A stretch of 64,000 nucleotides of DNA from Pseudoalteromonas byunsanensis (GTDB lineage Bacteria > Pseudomonadota > Gammaproteobacteria > Enterobacterales > Alteromonadaceae): the NCBI RefSeq assembly GCF_001854475.1, contig NZ_MNAN01000027.1, positions 248,001-312,000 on the forward strand, written 5' to 3'. The notes beneath the pieces were generated by a model, which was given only the letters and a program-made list of their open reading frames with translations, did no database searches and was not told the DNA's origin. Every line of letters starts with the position of its first letter. Position 1 is the stretch's first letter. Position numbers and translations under genes: made by a program. Below are positions 19,379-29,525 of this stretch, one piece after another.

Positions 19379-21544
19379 ATGGACGTTTCTGAATTAATCG
19401 ATGGCTTAAACGACAAACAACGTGAAGCGGTTGCAGCCCCTCTAAGCAATATGTTAGTTCTGGCGGGCGCAGGCTCAGGGAAAACCCGTGTACTTGTACA
19501 TCGCATAGCCTGGTTAATGCAAGTAGAACACGCCTCGCCTTACAGTATATTTGCCGTTACATTTACGAATAAAGCAGCTAAAGAAATGCGTACGCGCGTT
19601 GAAGAAACATTGCGTATGCCTGTTGGGGGGATGTGGATTGGTACTTTCCATGGGTTGTCTCATCGAATCTTACGCGCTCACCATCGCGAAGCCAATTTAC
19701 CTGAAGCGTTTCAAATCCTAGATACGGACGATCAAGTCCGCATGATACGCCGCCTACTCAAAGCAATGAATATTGATGAGAAAAAGTGGCCACCAAAGCA
19801 AGTTGCTTGGTATATCAGTGCTCGCAAAGATGAAGGGCAAAGACCAAAAGACATTCAAGCCTATGATGTGAATGAACAGCTACTACTGCGCGTTTACACC
19901 GCCTATCAAGATGCCTGTGACAGAGCGGGCTTAGTCGACTTTGCCGAGATACTGTTGCGCTGCTATGAATTATTGCGACAACAACCGACGTTATTAAGGC
20001 ACTACCAGCAACGTTTTAGACATATGCTTGTGGATGAGTTTCAAGACACCAATAGTATTCAATATCAGTGGTTGAGACTGCTTGCAGGGCAAGAAAACAA
20101 TATGATGATTGTCGGCGATGATGATCAGAGCATCTATGGTTGGCGTGGTGCAAAAGTCGAGAATATCAAACGCTTTTTAGACGATTTTTCTGCCCAAACC
20201 ATTCGTCTTGAGCAAAACTATCGTTCAACAGCAAATATTCTTAATGCTTCCAACGCCTTAATTCAGAACAATTCAGAGCGAATGGGAAAAAGCCTGTGGA
20301 CCGATGGCAATCAAGGTGAACCTATTTCAATTTATGCGGCGTTTAATGAACTAGATGAGTCTCGCTTTGTGGTTAGTAAAATTCGCTCTTGGCTCAATGC
20401 AGGTAATGCATTACAAGACTGTGCCATCCTATACCGCAATAATGCACAGTCACGAGTATTAGAAGAAGCCTTGCTACAAGAAGGTCTTAAATACCGAATT
20501 TATGGCGGTATGCGTTTCTTCGAGCGTCAAGAGATCAAAGACGCATTGGCGTATCTAAGACTACTTAGTAATCGTCAGGATGATGCTGCTTTTGAGCGGG
20601 TGATCAACACGCCTGCCAGAGGCATTGGTGATAAAACCCTTAGCCATATCCGCGACTGTGCTCGTAATGAGTCAATGCCACTTTGGTATGCAGCTAAAGC
20701 CGTACTTGAGCAAAAACATTTAGCAGGAAGAGCCGCCACCGCAGTGGCTCGCTTTATTGAGCTGGTCGAGCAATTAGACGACAAAGTCACTGAACTGGAG
20801 CTTTCTGAGCAGGCTAAAACAACCATTGAATATTCAGGCTTAATGGCAATGTATCAGGCTGAAAAAGGTGAAAAAGGTCGCGCACGGGTAGAAAACCTTG
20901 AAGAATTAATCAGTGCCTGTGGTCAGTATGAGCCACCCATTGACGAAGACTTTAGCTCTGCGCTACAAGGCTTTTTAGCTTATACCTCTTTGGAATCAGG
21001 AGAAGGTCAGGCTGATGAACATGAAGATGCGGTGCAAATGATGACTTTGCACTCAGCAAAAGGGCTAGAGTTTCCATTAGTATTTATGGTCGGCGTTGAA
21101 GAAGGCATGTTTCCATCGCAGCAAAGCCATGAAGAATCAGGTCGCTTAGAAGAAGAGAGACGCCTATGTTACGTCGGAATGACCCGAGCGATGGACAAGC
21201 TTTACATTAGCCATGCTGAGAGTCGTCGTTTATATGGCCAAGAAAAACATCACAGCCCTTCTCGCTTCTTGCGAGAACTTCCCGAAGAGTGTATCGAAGA
21301 GATCCGCATCAAAACGCAAATATCTCGACCCGTCAATAGTGGCCGTTTCAGTGCGTCAGTTACCCATGCAGCCTTTGAGGACAGTGGCTATAATTTAGGT
21401 CAGCGCGTATTACATGCAAAGTTTGGTGCCGGCACTGTACTTAATTATGAGGGCAGCGGCGCGCAATCTCGTATTCAAGTAAACTTTGATGATGTAGGAA
21501 CCAAGTGGTTGGTCACAGCCTATGCCCGTTTACAAAGTCTCTGA
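19379..21544 (+). CDS. uvrD: DNA helicase II UvrD
   Basis: A superfamily 1A 3'-5' helicase that unwinds nicked DNA in nucleotide-excision and mismatch repair. The 721-aa length equals that of E. coli UvrD. Motifs seen: Walker A GAGSGKT (30-36), [10 protein letters not shown], Walker B VDEFQDTN, DDDQSIYGWRGA, EQNYRS and the motif VI region VGMTRAM. The C-terminal Tudor-like domain (LGQRVLHAKFGAGTVLNYEG...) distinguishes UvrD from Rep and PcrA. The start ATG follows a short A/G-rich stretch. Its 3' end overlaps tmcA by 23 nt, so the two are co-transcribed. Confidence 0.96.
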   Translation: MDVSELIDGLNDKQREAVAAPLSNMLVLAGAGSGKTRVLVHRIAWLMQVEHASPYSIFAVTFTNKAAKEMRTRVEETLRMPVGGMWIGTFHGLSHRILRAHHREANLPEAFQILDTDDQVRMIRRLLKAMNIDEKKWPPKQVAWYISARKDEGQRPKDIQAYDVNEQLLLRVYTAYQDACDRAGLVDFAEILLRCYELLRQQPTLLRHYQQRFRHMLVDEFQDTNSIQYQWLRLLAGQENNMMIVGDDDQSIYGWRGAKVENIKRFLDDFSAQTIRLEQNYRSTANILNASNALIQNNSERMGKSLWTDGNQGEPISIYAAFNELDESRFVVSKIRSWLNAGNALQDCAILYRNNAQSRVLEEALLQEGLKYRIYGGMRFFERQEIKDALAYLRLLSNRQDDAAFERVINTPARGIGDKTLSHIRDCARNESMPLWYAAKAVLEQKHLAGRAATAVARFIELVEQLDDKVTELELSEQAKTTIEYSGLMAMYQAEKGEKGRARVENLEELISACGQYEPPIDEDFSSALQGFLAYTSLESGEGQADEHEDAVQMMTLHSAKGLEFPLVFMVGVEEGMFPSQQSHEESGRLEEERRLCYVGMTRAMDKLYISHAESRRLYGQEKHHSPSRFLRELPEECIEEIRIKTQISRPVNSGRFSASVTHAAFEDSGYNLGQRVLHAKFGAGTVLNYEGSGAQSRIQVNFDDVGTKWLVTAYARLQSL

Positions 21545-23591
21545 GTTAGCACCGCTATTTTCCGAACTGGAAAATAATCAGCACCGCCAATTATTTTTGA
21601 TATGTGGTGAGCATGATTGGGCTATTAACCAAGTTGATGAGTTATTTCAGTTAGCCGATGATGCTCTAGTGCTATCGAAACACAAAACGCTGAGTAACGC
21701 TTGTTGGCCAGAACATCTCCATCAAATCTTAGGCCAAGAATTTAAGTTAGCCGTCTACGACGGCTATGCTGGCATCCTTCCTAACAAACTAGCTGCACTT
21801 AGCGGGACAGTTAAAGCCGGCGGGCTGTTAGTATTACTTTTGCCTGAACTGGAAGAACTGACAGGCTGGTTGGACCCCAGCGTTTCCACTTGGTGTTCTT
21901 TTGGCTATACCGCCACTGTCAGCCCTTTCCTAAAACGCTGGCAGCATATATTAAGTTGCACTGACATATCTTGCTGGTCACAACGTGATGGCCTGAAACT
22001 AGCATTAAACGGTCTAAATCAACACTTACCCGCGACCTATGCTCAGCAACAAGAAGCTGTCTCAAGCATCTGCCATAGTCTAGATAATCAGACCCACATG
22101 CCCATCTTACTTAGCGCCGATAGAGGCCGAGGAAAATCAGCATCGCTAGGATTGCTAGCAGCTAATATGGGCCATAAGCAGTTTATTATTTGTGCTTTGC
22201 AATATAGTGCAGTTAAAAATAGCTTTAAGCATTTAGCACAGGCATTAGGCCTAGATTACCTTGGCCATGAGAAACAATTGGCAAACCTAAAGTTTGTGCC
22301 GCCAGATCAACTTCTGCCCCAAACTTTGGATGGGCAAGTGTTACTGATTGACGAAGCAGCATCTATTCCCGTACCAATATTAATCGCACTATCTAGCAAA
22401 ACCGACCAATGCGTGTTTTCCAGTACCATCATTGGCTATGAAGGTAACGGACGCGGCTACACATTAAGGTTCCAAAGTTATCTGAAGAAGCACTACCCTC
22501 ATCATAAGTCACTGAACTTGCGCCAACCCATTCGTTATCAAGACCATGATCCGTTGGAGTTGCTGACCAACCAGTTGTTTGCACTAGATTGCCAATACCC
22601 TAAGGTCGAGCATATTGAACAACACGAGTGTTACCAACTCGACAGAATGTCGCTTGCCCATGATGAACCTATGCTACAACAGGCCTTTGCTTTATTGGTA
22701 TTGGCGCACTACCAAACAACAGTCAATGATTTACGCCAGCTTCTAGACAGTCCATCCAATGTCATTTTTGCCATGCGCAATAAAAATCAATTACTAGGCT
22801 TGTGCTTAGTCAATCTGGAAGGACAACTTCCGGATGAGTTACATCATGACATAGCTGCAGGTATGCGCCGCCCACAAGGTCACTTGCTAGCACAACAACT
22901 TTTCACTGCGCAAGGAAATAGTCACTTTCTTAAGGCAAAGATTGCTCGAATTGTAAGAATTGTCATTACCCCTGAGTCCCATAAAAAAGGGCTAGGTAGT
23001 GAGCTACTAAGCTATGTGGAGCAACAACTAGGCAAACAGGTTGACTATTTTGGTAGCAGCTTTGGCGCAACTTCTGGTTTGCTCAACTTTTGGCAGCAAA
23101 ACAACTATGAGTTGGTCAAGTTGGGTTTTAAACAAGATAAAGCCAGTGGTGAATACGCAGCTATGGTCTTGAAAAGTAGTCATAACAATTCTCACATTGA
23201 AGAGCTTGGCGCTTATTTTAGAACTAATTTTAGCTACCAATTACTCAACCATTATCAGCGCTTACCGTGGCAACTCGTTAAGCAAATTCTCATAGTAATG
23301 CCCAGCCAACCTATTAAAAAGCCCTTGCTCGCTCAACTCAAACTCTTAGCAAACAGAGGGTCTATGCTTGAGCAAGATAGCGCTACGATATGGCAGATAC
23401 TCCTCCTATCACCTAAATTATTAGTAAATATATCAGATATTTCACAACAATTAGGGATTAGACTATTATTACAAAACAATACTAAAGCGTGGCTTGAAAA
23501 CGATTTAAATTTAACCTCGAAAAAGCAGTTTGCTCAAGCTCTTAACACTCTGGTGCATGAACTATATGGACAGCTCAAAACGCTACATTAA
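21522..23591 (+). CDS. tmcA: tRNA(Met) cytidine acetyltransferase
   Basis: The enzyme acetylates the wobble cytidine of elongator tRNA-Met (ac4C34) using acetyl-CoA and ATP. Its helicase-like module has a Walker A loop with D200-R-G-R-G-K-S206 and a Walker B region LLIDEAASIP. A GNAT module follows, with ARIVRIVITPESHKKGLG as the acetyl-CoA loop, and then a C-terminal tRNA-binding region. The 689-aa length is close to E. coli TmcA (671). It starts inside the end of uvrD, and the next gene starts inside its end, so it lies in a tightly packed operon downstream of an SOS box. Confidence 0.93.
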   Translation: MPVYKVSELAPLFSELENNQHRQLFLICGEHDWAINQVDELFQLADDALVLSKHKTLSNACWPEHLHQILGQEFKLAVYDGYAGILPNKLAALSGTVKAGGLLVLLLPELEELTGWLDPSVSTWCSFGYTATVSPFLKRWQHILSCTDISCWSQRDGLKLALNGLNQHLPATYAQQQEAVSSICHSLDNQTHMPILLSADRGRGKSASLGLLAANMGHKQFIICALQYSAVKNSFKHLAQALGLDYLGHEKQLANLKFVPPDQLLPQTLDGQVLLIDEAASIPVPILIALSSKTDQCVFSSTIIGYEGNGRGYTLRFQSYLKKHYPHHKSLNLRQPIRYQDHDPLELLTNQLFALDCQYPKVEHIEQHECYQLDRMSLAHDEPMLQQAFALLVLAHYQTTVNDLRQLLDSPSNVIFAMRNKNQLLGLCLVNLEGQLPDELHHDIAAGMRRPQGHLLAQQLFTAQGNSHFLKAKIARIVRIVITPESHKKGLGSELLSYVEQQLGKQVDYFGSSFGATSGLLNFWQQNNYELVKLGFKQDKASGEYAAMVLKSSHNNSHIEELGAYFRTNFSYQLLNHYQRLPWQLVKQILIVMPSQPIKKPLLAQLKLLANRGSMLEQDSATIWQILLLSPKLLVNISDISQQLGIRLLLQNNTKAWLENDLNLTSKKQFAQALNTLVHELYGQLKTLH

Positions 23592-24672
23592 GATTATCTT
23601 TGCTCTGCTCCTACTAAGTGTTAGCGCAGTTAGCATGTCTGAGCAAAGCAGCATTAAGCTAGGAATGTCCATTGCACTTACAGGACCTGCCCAAGGTATT
23701 GGTAAACAACTACACGATGGCGCCTTACTGCACTTCGACGCCATTAACAGTGAAGGTGGTATCGCGGGGAAAGAGATCGAACTAATAGTGATGGATGATG
23801 GGTATGAACCTAATCGAACCGTCCACAACACACGACAATTTATCTATACACACAACGTTGATGCGTTATTTGGTTTTATGGGTACTCCTACTACAGCAGC
23901 GATCCGCCCTCTTTTAACCCACAGTAAAACCCCCCTGCTTATGCCGTTTACTGGCGCTGACTTTTTGCATCAAGTTGCGAATTACCATGTCTTTAATCTA
24001 CGAGCCAGTTATCGTGATGAAGCAAACGAGCACATCAAGTTTCTAACCTTTGAAAAAAATCATCAAAATATCGCGTTGCTCATCCAAGCTGATGAGTTTG
24101 GTATCACCGTAGAAAAAAGCCTAACACAGGCGCTGGCACGACAAGGTCTCAAGCCCAGCATTATCTCTCGCTTTAAACGCAACACCACCGACGTAGAACG
24201 CGCTCATGAGCAAATCAAAGAGACTAATGCCACCGCCGTTATTATGATTGGCACATATGAACCCCTCGCTACTTTCATAAAGTTAGCTAATGACGCCAAA
24301 CTCAACCTTGAATTTACTAGTGTCTCATTTGTTTCTAGTAAGGAGCTCTTTGCTAGGGTAGAGCCAGGTCAAGCCATTATGGTTACCGAAGTAGTGCCCA
24401 ACCCAATCACCTGCCAGGCTAAATTATGTAAACAATTTCGCCAACGTGTAAAAAAGCATCCCGAGCTAAAAGTCGATCATATTCTGTTTGAGGGCTACCT
24501 TAATGCCGTGGTTTTTAGTCGTGCTGCCAAACAATGCCAAACAGATTATTCTCAGCAATGTTTACTCAACAGCTTACCTAGTGTGTTAGAGCATGATAGT
24601 GATTTGAAAGCCCTTTTTGGGCTAACCCCACAACAAAAGAAATTACCGGTGTATCGCTCATATTCACCATAA
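23566..24672 (+). CDS. Periplasmic substrate-binding protein, Leu/Ile/Val-binding type (orphan)
   Basis: A type I periplasmic binding protein of the branched-chain amino-acid/urea family. An N-terminal signal peptide (about residues 1-24, core IIFALLLLSVSAVSMS) precedes IKLGMSIALTGPAQGIGKQLHDGA, a typical opening of this family. The start used is the ATG at 23566; ATGs at 23557 and 23530 are in frame but give awkward signal peptides. It overlaps tmcA by 26 nt. No ABC permease or ATPase is nearby. The next gene, 43 nt on, is a CheW-type signalling protein, so a sensory rather than a transport role is likely. The ligand is unknown. Confidence 0.85.
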   Translation: MDSSKRYIKIIFALLLLSVSAVSMSEQSSIKLGMSIALTGPAQGIGKQLHDGALLHFDAINSEGGIAGKEIELIVMDDGYEPNRTVHNTRQFIYTHNVDALFGFMGTPTTAAIRPLLTHSKTPLLMPFTGADFLHQVANYHVFNLRASYRDEANEHIKFLTFEKNHQNIALLIQADEFGITVEKSLTQALARQGLKPSIISRFKRNTTDVERAHEQIKETNATAVIMIGTYEPLATFIKLANDAKLNLEFTSVSFVSSKELFARVEPGQAIMVTEVVPNPITCQAKLCKQFRQRVKKHPELKVDHILFEGYLNAVVFSRAAKQCQTDYSQQCLLNSLPSVLEHDSDLKALFGLTPQQKKLPVYRSYSP

Positions 24673-24715
24673 TGTTCTATCCTTAAACAAAACCAATGCG
24701 CAAGTTGAGGAAAGT

Positions 24716-25564
24716 ATGGATTTAATCAATTTCCGAGTCGGACAAAAAACAATTTCACTAAAGATTCTGGATATTCTGCTCACGGAACGTTACGAAGGAG
24801 ATTTAACCTCATTACCCAATGAAAACCCGAGCTTTTTGGGTGTAAAAGACTATATGGGCACACCAACTCCCATATTCGACTTGGGTATTATTCTTAACAA
24901 GAAGTCTTCTTACGATACAAACAATGCGCTGGTTGAATTACTAAAGAACAGAGAAGATGAGCATAGACAGTGGTTACAAGCACTTGAGCGCAGTGTTGTT
25001 AAAGGGCAAGACTTTGATAAAGCAAGAGACCCAAAGCAATGTACCTTTGGGCAATGGCTGTCTAATTTCAAAACGGAAAATGAAGACTTAAAAGCCATAT
25101 TAAGTCGCTTTGAAGAGCCTCATAATAGACTGCATGCATTGGCCGACAAACTGCTAACCTTGTGTGAGCAGGATAAAAAACAGCAAGCCATTACTATGTT
25201 GGAGAAAGAGCGTGCGACCACATACATTAAGTTAATGCGTTTATTTGAATCCGCACGGGAGCAGATAAGCCTAGATCATAAACCCATTATTGTGTTTACC
25301 ACACAAGACGGTCAAAAACCACACATTGGGTTGTTGGTCGATCAAGTAGAAGACAACATTCACTGCGAAGAAGACGAAATAAAGTCATTAAGTGAAATTA
25401 CCAATATCGGCTTTGAAATCGATCCGCAAACCAAAAAGATGATGCAAGGACTAATTAAGCGTGGCAATACGCATAGCGTACTCATCGACCCCAGTTCGAT
25501 TTTCCGACCCGAGCACCTACAAGGATATGAACCAGAAGAAACCGAAAGCTACGGGTTATTTTAA
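24716..25564 (+). CDS. CheW-type coupling protein with inserted CZB zinc-binding domain
   Basis: The 282-aa protein starts like a CheW domain (INFRVGQKTISLKILDILLTER, then GVKDYMGTPTPIFDL) and ends like one (IIVFTTQ...HIGLLVDQVEDN). Between them, about residues 75-185 form a chemoreceptor zinc-binding (CZB) domain. All four expected ligands are visible: H83, C109 in CTFGQWL, H136 and H140. CZB domains bind zinc with 3 His and 1 Cys, and in some proteins the cysteine senses oxidants or zinc. A strong GAGGAAA ribosome-binding site precedes the ATG. Its pairing with the upstream binding protein suggests a signalling module that feeds the chemotaxis array. No receiver domain is present, unlike CheV. 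Confidence 0.85.
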   Translation: MDLINFRVGQKTISLKILDILLTERYEGDLTSLPNENPSFLGVKDYMGTPTPIFDLGIILNKKSSYDTNNALVELLKNREDEHRQWLQALERSVVKGQDFDKARDPKQCTFGQWLSNFKTENEDLKAILSRFEEPHNRLHALADKLLTLCEQDKKQQAITMLEKERATTYIKLMRLFESAREQISLDHKPIIVFTTQDGQKPHIGLLVDQVEDNIHCEEDEIKSLSEITNIGFEIDPQTKKMMQGLIKRGNTHSVLIDPSSIFRPEHLQGYEPEETESYGLF

Positions 25565-25591
25565 AAAGGTTATTTTAGTGAATGCACGCAT

Positions 25592-25623
25592 AAAAAAACG
25601 CCGCTAAATAGCGGCGTTTTTTT
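25592..25623. terminator. Bidirectional terminator between CheW-CZB gene and typA
   Basis: Arms ACGCCGCTA and TAGCGGCGT with a 2-nt loop, flanked by seven A's on one side and seven T's on the other, so it can act in both directions between two convergent genes. Confidence 0.93.
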
Positions 25624-25637
25624 ATTCACAATAGAAA

Positions 25638-27461
25638 TTAATCTTTTGCTTGACGGCTCGCACGTTTACGCTCGCTTTCAGTTAGTAACTTCTTACGAAT
25701 ACGAATATTCTCAGGAGTTACTTCTACCAGCTCATCATCATCAATGAACTCAAGTGCTTGCTCAAGTGACATTCTGATAGGTGGTACAAGTGTTTGTGCT
25801 TCATCAGTACCTGATGCACGTACGTTGGTTAACTGTTTACCCTTCAATGCGTTAACAGTTAGGTCGTTATCACGGCTATGAATACCGATAACCATACCTT
25901 CGTACACTTCAACACCGTGGCCGATGAATAACTTACCACGCTCCTGTAGGTTAAATAGCGCGTTAGTTAGCGCTTTACCAGTAGCATTAGCAATCAATAC
26001 ACCGTTCTTACGCTTACCGATTGTGCCGCCTTTATGAGGGCCGTAATGATCAAACGTGTGGTACATTAGGCCAGATCCTGAAGTCAACGTCATGAAATCG
26101 GTTTGAAAACCGATCAAACCACGGCTAGGCATCATAAAGTCCAAACGTACACGACCTTTACCATCTGGAGCCATGTCAGTCATTTCTGCTTTACGTAAAC
26201 CAAGCTGCTCCATAATTGAACCTTGGTGCTCTTCTTGTACGTCAACCGTTACCGTTTCAAATGGTTCTTCTAACTGACCATCTACATTACGTAAAATTAC
26301 TTCTGGACGTGATACAGCTAGTTCATAGCCTTCACGACGCATGTTTTCAATCAAAATACCTAAGTGTAACTCACCACGACCTGAAACACGGAAGCTATCA
26401 GGGTTGTCAGTCTCTTCTACGCGTAACGCTACGTTATGAACTAGCTCATTTTGTAAGCGCTCAAGAATGTTACGAGAAGTAACAAATTTACCTTCTTGAC
26501 CCGCAAACGGTGAAGTATTAACAGAGAAAGTCATGGTTACTGTCGGCTCATCAACAGAAAGCGCAGGTAGAGCTTCAACCGCATTCACATCACACACAGT
26601 ATCAGAAATTTTCAACTCACCTAAACCTGTAATAGCAATGATGTCGCCCGCTTGCGCTTGTTGCGCCTCATGACGATCTAGACCTAAATAAGTCAATACC
26701 TGGCCTACTTTACCGTTACGCTTGCTACCATCAGCACCTACAACAGTCACTTGTTGATTCACTTTGACCGTACCGCGCTTGATACGACCTACACCGATTA
26801 CACCAATGTATGAGTTGTAATCTAGCTGCGAAATCTGCATCTGGAAGCCGCCATCTGGATCCGCATCCGGTGCAGCAACCTGCTCTACGATTGCTTCAAA
26901 CATTGGTTGCATGTTGTCAGACGGTGTGTCTAAATCTAGTGTTGCCCAGCCATTGATTGCTGATGCATAAATAACTTGGAAATCTAACTGGTCATCAGTT
27001 GCACCTAGGTTATCAAACAGGTCGAAAACCTGATCCATTACCCAATCAGGGCGTGCGCCTGGCTTGTCGATTTTGTTAATAACAACGATAGGCTTCAGTC
27101 CCAACGCGAACGCTTTTTGCGTCACGAAACGCGTTTGCGGCATTGGACCTTCTTGTGCATCAACCAGTAGTAATACTGAGTCAACCATTGACAGAACACG
27201 TTCTACTTCACCACCGAAGTCGGCGTGTCCCGGAGTGTCTACGATATTAATGTGGTAGTCGTTCCACTCAATCGCCGTATTTTTAGCTAGGATAGTGATA
27301 CCGCGCTCTTTCTCGATATCGTTTGAATCCATTACACGTTCTTCGTTACCGCCGCGTGTTGCTAGTGTACCAGATTGCTCTAGCAGCTTATCAACTAGGG
27401 TGGTTTTACCGTGGTCTACGTGGGCGATAATCGCGATATTACGTAATTTTTCAATACTCAT
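25638..27461 (-). CDS. typA: GTP-binding protein TypA/BipA
   Basis: A ribosome-associated translational GTPase of the EF-G family, needed for ribosome assembly and growth in the cold or under stress. The G1 loop [10 protein letters not shown] (about 14-23), G2 region [12 protein letters not shown]3 [12 protein letters not shown] and G4 NKIDK are in order. The C-terminal domain contains SRGLIGF and the [11 protein letters not shown] region. The 607-aa length equals that of E. coli BipA. It is a single gene, divergent from glnA. Confidence 0.97.
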   Translation of the reverse strand: MSIEKLRNIAIIAHVDHGKTTLVDKLLEQSGTLATRGGNEERVMDSNDIEKERGITILAKNTAIEWNDYHINIVDTPGHADFGGEVERVLSMVDSVLLLVDAQEGPMPQTRFVTQKAFALGLKPIVVINKIDKPGARPDWVMDQVFDLFDNLGATDDQLDFQVIYASAINGWATLDLDTPSDNMQPMFEAIVEQVAAPDADPDGGFQMQISQLDYNSYIGVIGVGRIKRGTVKVNQQVTVVGADGSKRNGKVGQVLTYLGLDRHEAQQAQAGDIIAITGLGELKISDTVCDVNAVEALPALSVDEPTVTMTFSVNTSPFAGQEGKFVTSRNILERLQNELVHNVALRVEETDNPDSFRVSGRGELHLGILIENMRREGYELAVSRPEVILRNVDGQLEEPFETVTVDVQEEHQGSIMEQLGLRKAEMTDMAPDGKGRVRLDFMMPSRGLIGFQTDFMTLTSGSGLMYHTFDHYGPHKGGTIGKRKNGVLIANATGKALTNALFNLQERGKLFIGHGVEVYEGMVIGIHSRDNDLTVNALKGKQLTNVRASGTDEAQTLVPPIRMSLEQALEFIDDDELVEVTPENIRIRKKLLTESERKRASRQAKD

Positions 27462-27800
27462 GTCTATAACTCAGATAATTACTCGAAAGAGTGGGTTAAT
27501 CCTGTGCACCAAATTGCACAAAACAGTCCATAAAAGTAGACCGCCAGGATTTAAAGTGGCGTATTATCCCCTAATAACGCGGTAGATGAAAGTTTATGCA
27601 GCATTATTTTTTAATAGCCGAGCATAAACTGTGTATTTTATGGTCAACATTCAGTTTAGCATAGACTGACTTTGCCGTAATCGAAGCGCTTTAAGAGGCA
27701 TTTTGTGTACAATTAGATTGCTACCATAAAATATAAAGATGTCTAAGATATGACAACACAAAAGCCCCTCCTAATGGACACCCATAAACTGGGAATATAC
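27462..27800. other. typA-glnA divergent intergenic region, typA side
   Basis: This 5' region of typA contains no gene. On the minus strand a TTGACC hexamer near 27650 and AT-rich stretches could form the typA promoter, but no clear -35/-10 pair stands out. A partial NtrC-like word TGCACCAAATTGCACA at 27505-27520 lies in the typA leader but lacks the proper second half-site. Confidence 0.4.
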
Positions 27801-27822
27801 CCAAGTTGCACTATAATCAAAA

Positions 27823-27873
27823 CGCACCAATGCTGTGCATTTATGGATCATTTTGGTGCATAACTACGGTGCA
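27823..27873. promoter_or_regulatory. Two NtrC-type binding sites upstream of glnA
   Basis: Both fit GCAC-N7-GTGC: CGCACCAATGCTGTGCA at 27823-27839 (perfect half-sites) and TGCATAACTACGGTGCA at 27857-27873 (one mismatch). A further half-site TTGCACTATAAT lies at 27807. They are about 85-120 nt upstream of the expected glnA start site, a normal enhancer position for NtrC. Function is inferred from consensus and context. Confidence 0.75.
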
Positions 27874-27923
27874 CCTCGATACACAGAAAATTAAAAACAA
27901 TAAAAATCAATAAATTGCAAAAA

Positions 27924-27939
27924 TGGCACAGATTAAGCT
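27924..27939 (+). promoter_or_regulatory. Sigma-54 promoter of glnA
   Basis: TGGCACAGATTAAGCT has the -24 GG and -12 GC elements at the right spacing. It closely resembles the E. coli glnAp2 core (TGGCACAGATTTCGCT). Transcription would start near 27950, leaving a leader of about 50 nt before the GGAGGA ribosome-binding site. Confidence 0.88.
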
Positions 27940-28002
27940 TACAAGAAGCGCAATCGCATTAGAATGCAGCAAGCTTACAAAACCCAACGAGTCGGAGGAC
28001 AC

Positions 28003-29409
28003 ATGTCAAAATCGGTTTTAAATTTTATTAAAGAAAACGACGTTAAATTTGTTGACTTACGTTTCACAGATACAAAAGGTAAAGAACAACACGTATCTAT
28101 TCCTCACCATCAAGCCGATGAAGACTTTTTTGAAGACGGCAAAATGTTTGACGGTTCGTCAATCGCTGGCTGGAAAGGCATCAACGAATCAGACATGGTA
28201 CTAATGCCAGATTCAGAAAGTGCAAAACTGGATCCATTTGCTGAAGAAACAACACTTATCGTTCGTTGTGATGTTGTTGAACCAAACACACACCAAGGGT
28301 ATGAGCGTGACCCACGTTCTGTTGCTAAGCGCGCTGAAGAATACATGCGTTCAACTGGTATCGCTGACACAGTATTATTCGGTCCAGAGCCAGAGTTCTT
28401 CCTATTTGACGATGTTAAATACAAAACAGATATGTCAGGTTCGATGTACAAAATCGACGCACAAGAAGCATCTTGGAACTCTGACAAAGACTACGAAGGT
28501 GGTAACACTGGTCACCGTCCAGGCGTTAAAGGCGGTTACTTCCCTGTTGCTCCTGTTGACTCATCACAGGATTGGCGTAGTGCAACTTGCTTAGTTTTAG
28601 AAGAAATGGGCCACGTGGTAGAAGCGCATCACCATGAAGTAGCAACAGCGGGTCAGAATGAGATCGCCACTCGCTTCAACACAATGGTAATCAAAGCTGA
28701 CGAAATTCAGGAAATGAAGTACGTTATCCACAACATGGCACACTTATACGGCAAAACAGCAACATTCATGCCTAAGCCAATCGTCGGTGATAACGGTTCT
28801 GGTATGCACTGTCACCAGTCTCTTGCTAAAGATGGCAAAAACATCTTCGCAGGCGACAAATACGGTGGTCTTTCTGAAGAAGCACTTTACTACATCGGTG
28901 GTATTATCAAACATGCGAAAGCTATCAACGCATTTGCTAACGCGTCTACCAACTCATACAAGCGTTTAGTACCTGGCTTCGAAGCTCCTGTAATGTTGGC
29001 TTACTCAGCTCGTAACCGTTCAGCTTCTATCCGTATCCCTGTTGTACCGTCAGAAAAAGCGCGTCGTATTGAAGTACGTTTCCCTGACCCTACAGCTAAC
29101 CCGTACCTTGCATTTTCAGCAATGCTTATGGCTGGTCTTGACGGTATTAAGAACAAGATCCACCCTGGCGATGCAATGGACAAAGATTTATACGATCTAC
29201 CAGCTGAAGAAGCAGCTGAGATCCCAACGGTTGCGGCTTCGTTAGATGAAGCATTGGCATGCCTTGACGCTGACCGTGAGTTCTTAACTCAAGGTGGCGT
29301 TTTCACTGACGACTTAATCGACGCTTACATCTCACTTAAGTCTAAAGAAGTGGAAAAACTGAACATGACAACTCACCCTGTTGAGTTTGAAATGTACTAC
29401 AGCGTTTAA
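28003..29409 (+). CDS. glnA: Glutamine synthetase type I
   Basis: A dodecameric cytoplasmic enzyme that makes glutamine from glutamate, ammonia and ATP. The start is the ATG after GGAGGACAC, giving 468 aa (E. coli 469). An in-frame ATG at 27964 is upstream of the ribosome-binding site and is rejected. The beta-grasp motif [10 protein letters not shown], the ATP-binding region [16 protein letters not shown] and the adenylylation-site tyrosine Y397 in DLYDLPAEE are all present, so GlnE control is expected. Upstream NtrC sites and a sigma-54 promoter indicate nitrogen control. It is followed by a strong terminator. Confidence 0.98.
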   Translation: MSKSVLNFIKENDVKFVDLRFTDTKGKEQHVSIPHHQADEDFFEDGKMFDGSSIAGWKGINESDMVLMPDSESAKLDPFAEETTLIVRCDVVEPNTHQGYERDPRSVAKRAEEYMRSTGIADTVLFGPEPEFFLFDDVKYKTDMSGSMYKIDAQEASWNSDKDYEGGNTGHRPGVKGGYFPVAPVDSSQDWRSATCLVLEEMGHVVEAHHHEVATAGQNEIATRFNTMVIKADEIQEMKYVIHNMAHLYGKTATFMPKPIVGDNGSGMHCHQSLAKDGKNIFAGDKYGGLSEEALYYIGGIIKHAKAINAFANASTNSYKRLVPGFEAPVMLAYSARNRSASIRIPVVPSEKARRIEVRFPDPTANPYLAFSAMLMAGLDGIKNKIHPGDAMDKDLYDLPAEEAAEIPTVAASLDEALACLDADREFLTQGGVFTDDLIDAYISLKSKEVEKLNMTTHPVEFEMYYSV

Positions 29410-29436
29410 TCGCGCAATTAAATCATATGTGTTCTC

Positions 29437-29460
29437 AAGCCCGCTTCAGCGGGCTTTTTT
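29437..29460 (+). terminator. glnA terminator
   Basis: Arms AAGCCCGC and GCGGGCTT with a TTCA loop, followed by TTTT, 28 nt after the glnA stop. Confidence 0.92.
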
Positions 29461-29525
29461 ATGGTAAATCTTTATGTTTCATACTAGAGTATTACCAAGC
29501 GAGTCGAGAGTGTGGGGTCTGATTA

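Noticed and set aside
27505..27520. NtrC-like word in the typA leader
   Set aside because: The second half-site lacks GTGC at the right spacing.
28110..28487. 125-codon antisense frame in glnA
   Set aside because: Mirror of strongly biased codon use in glnA; no ribosome-binding site and no protein-family features.
28724..28732. DnaA-box word TTATCCACA in glnA
   Set aside because: Single copy within conserved coding sequence (VIHNM); no second box or regulatory context.
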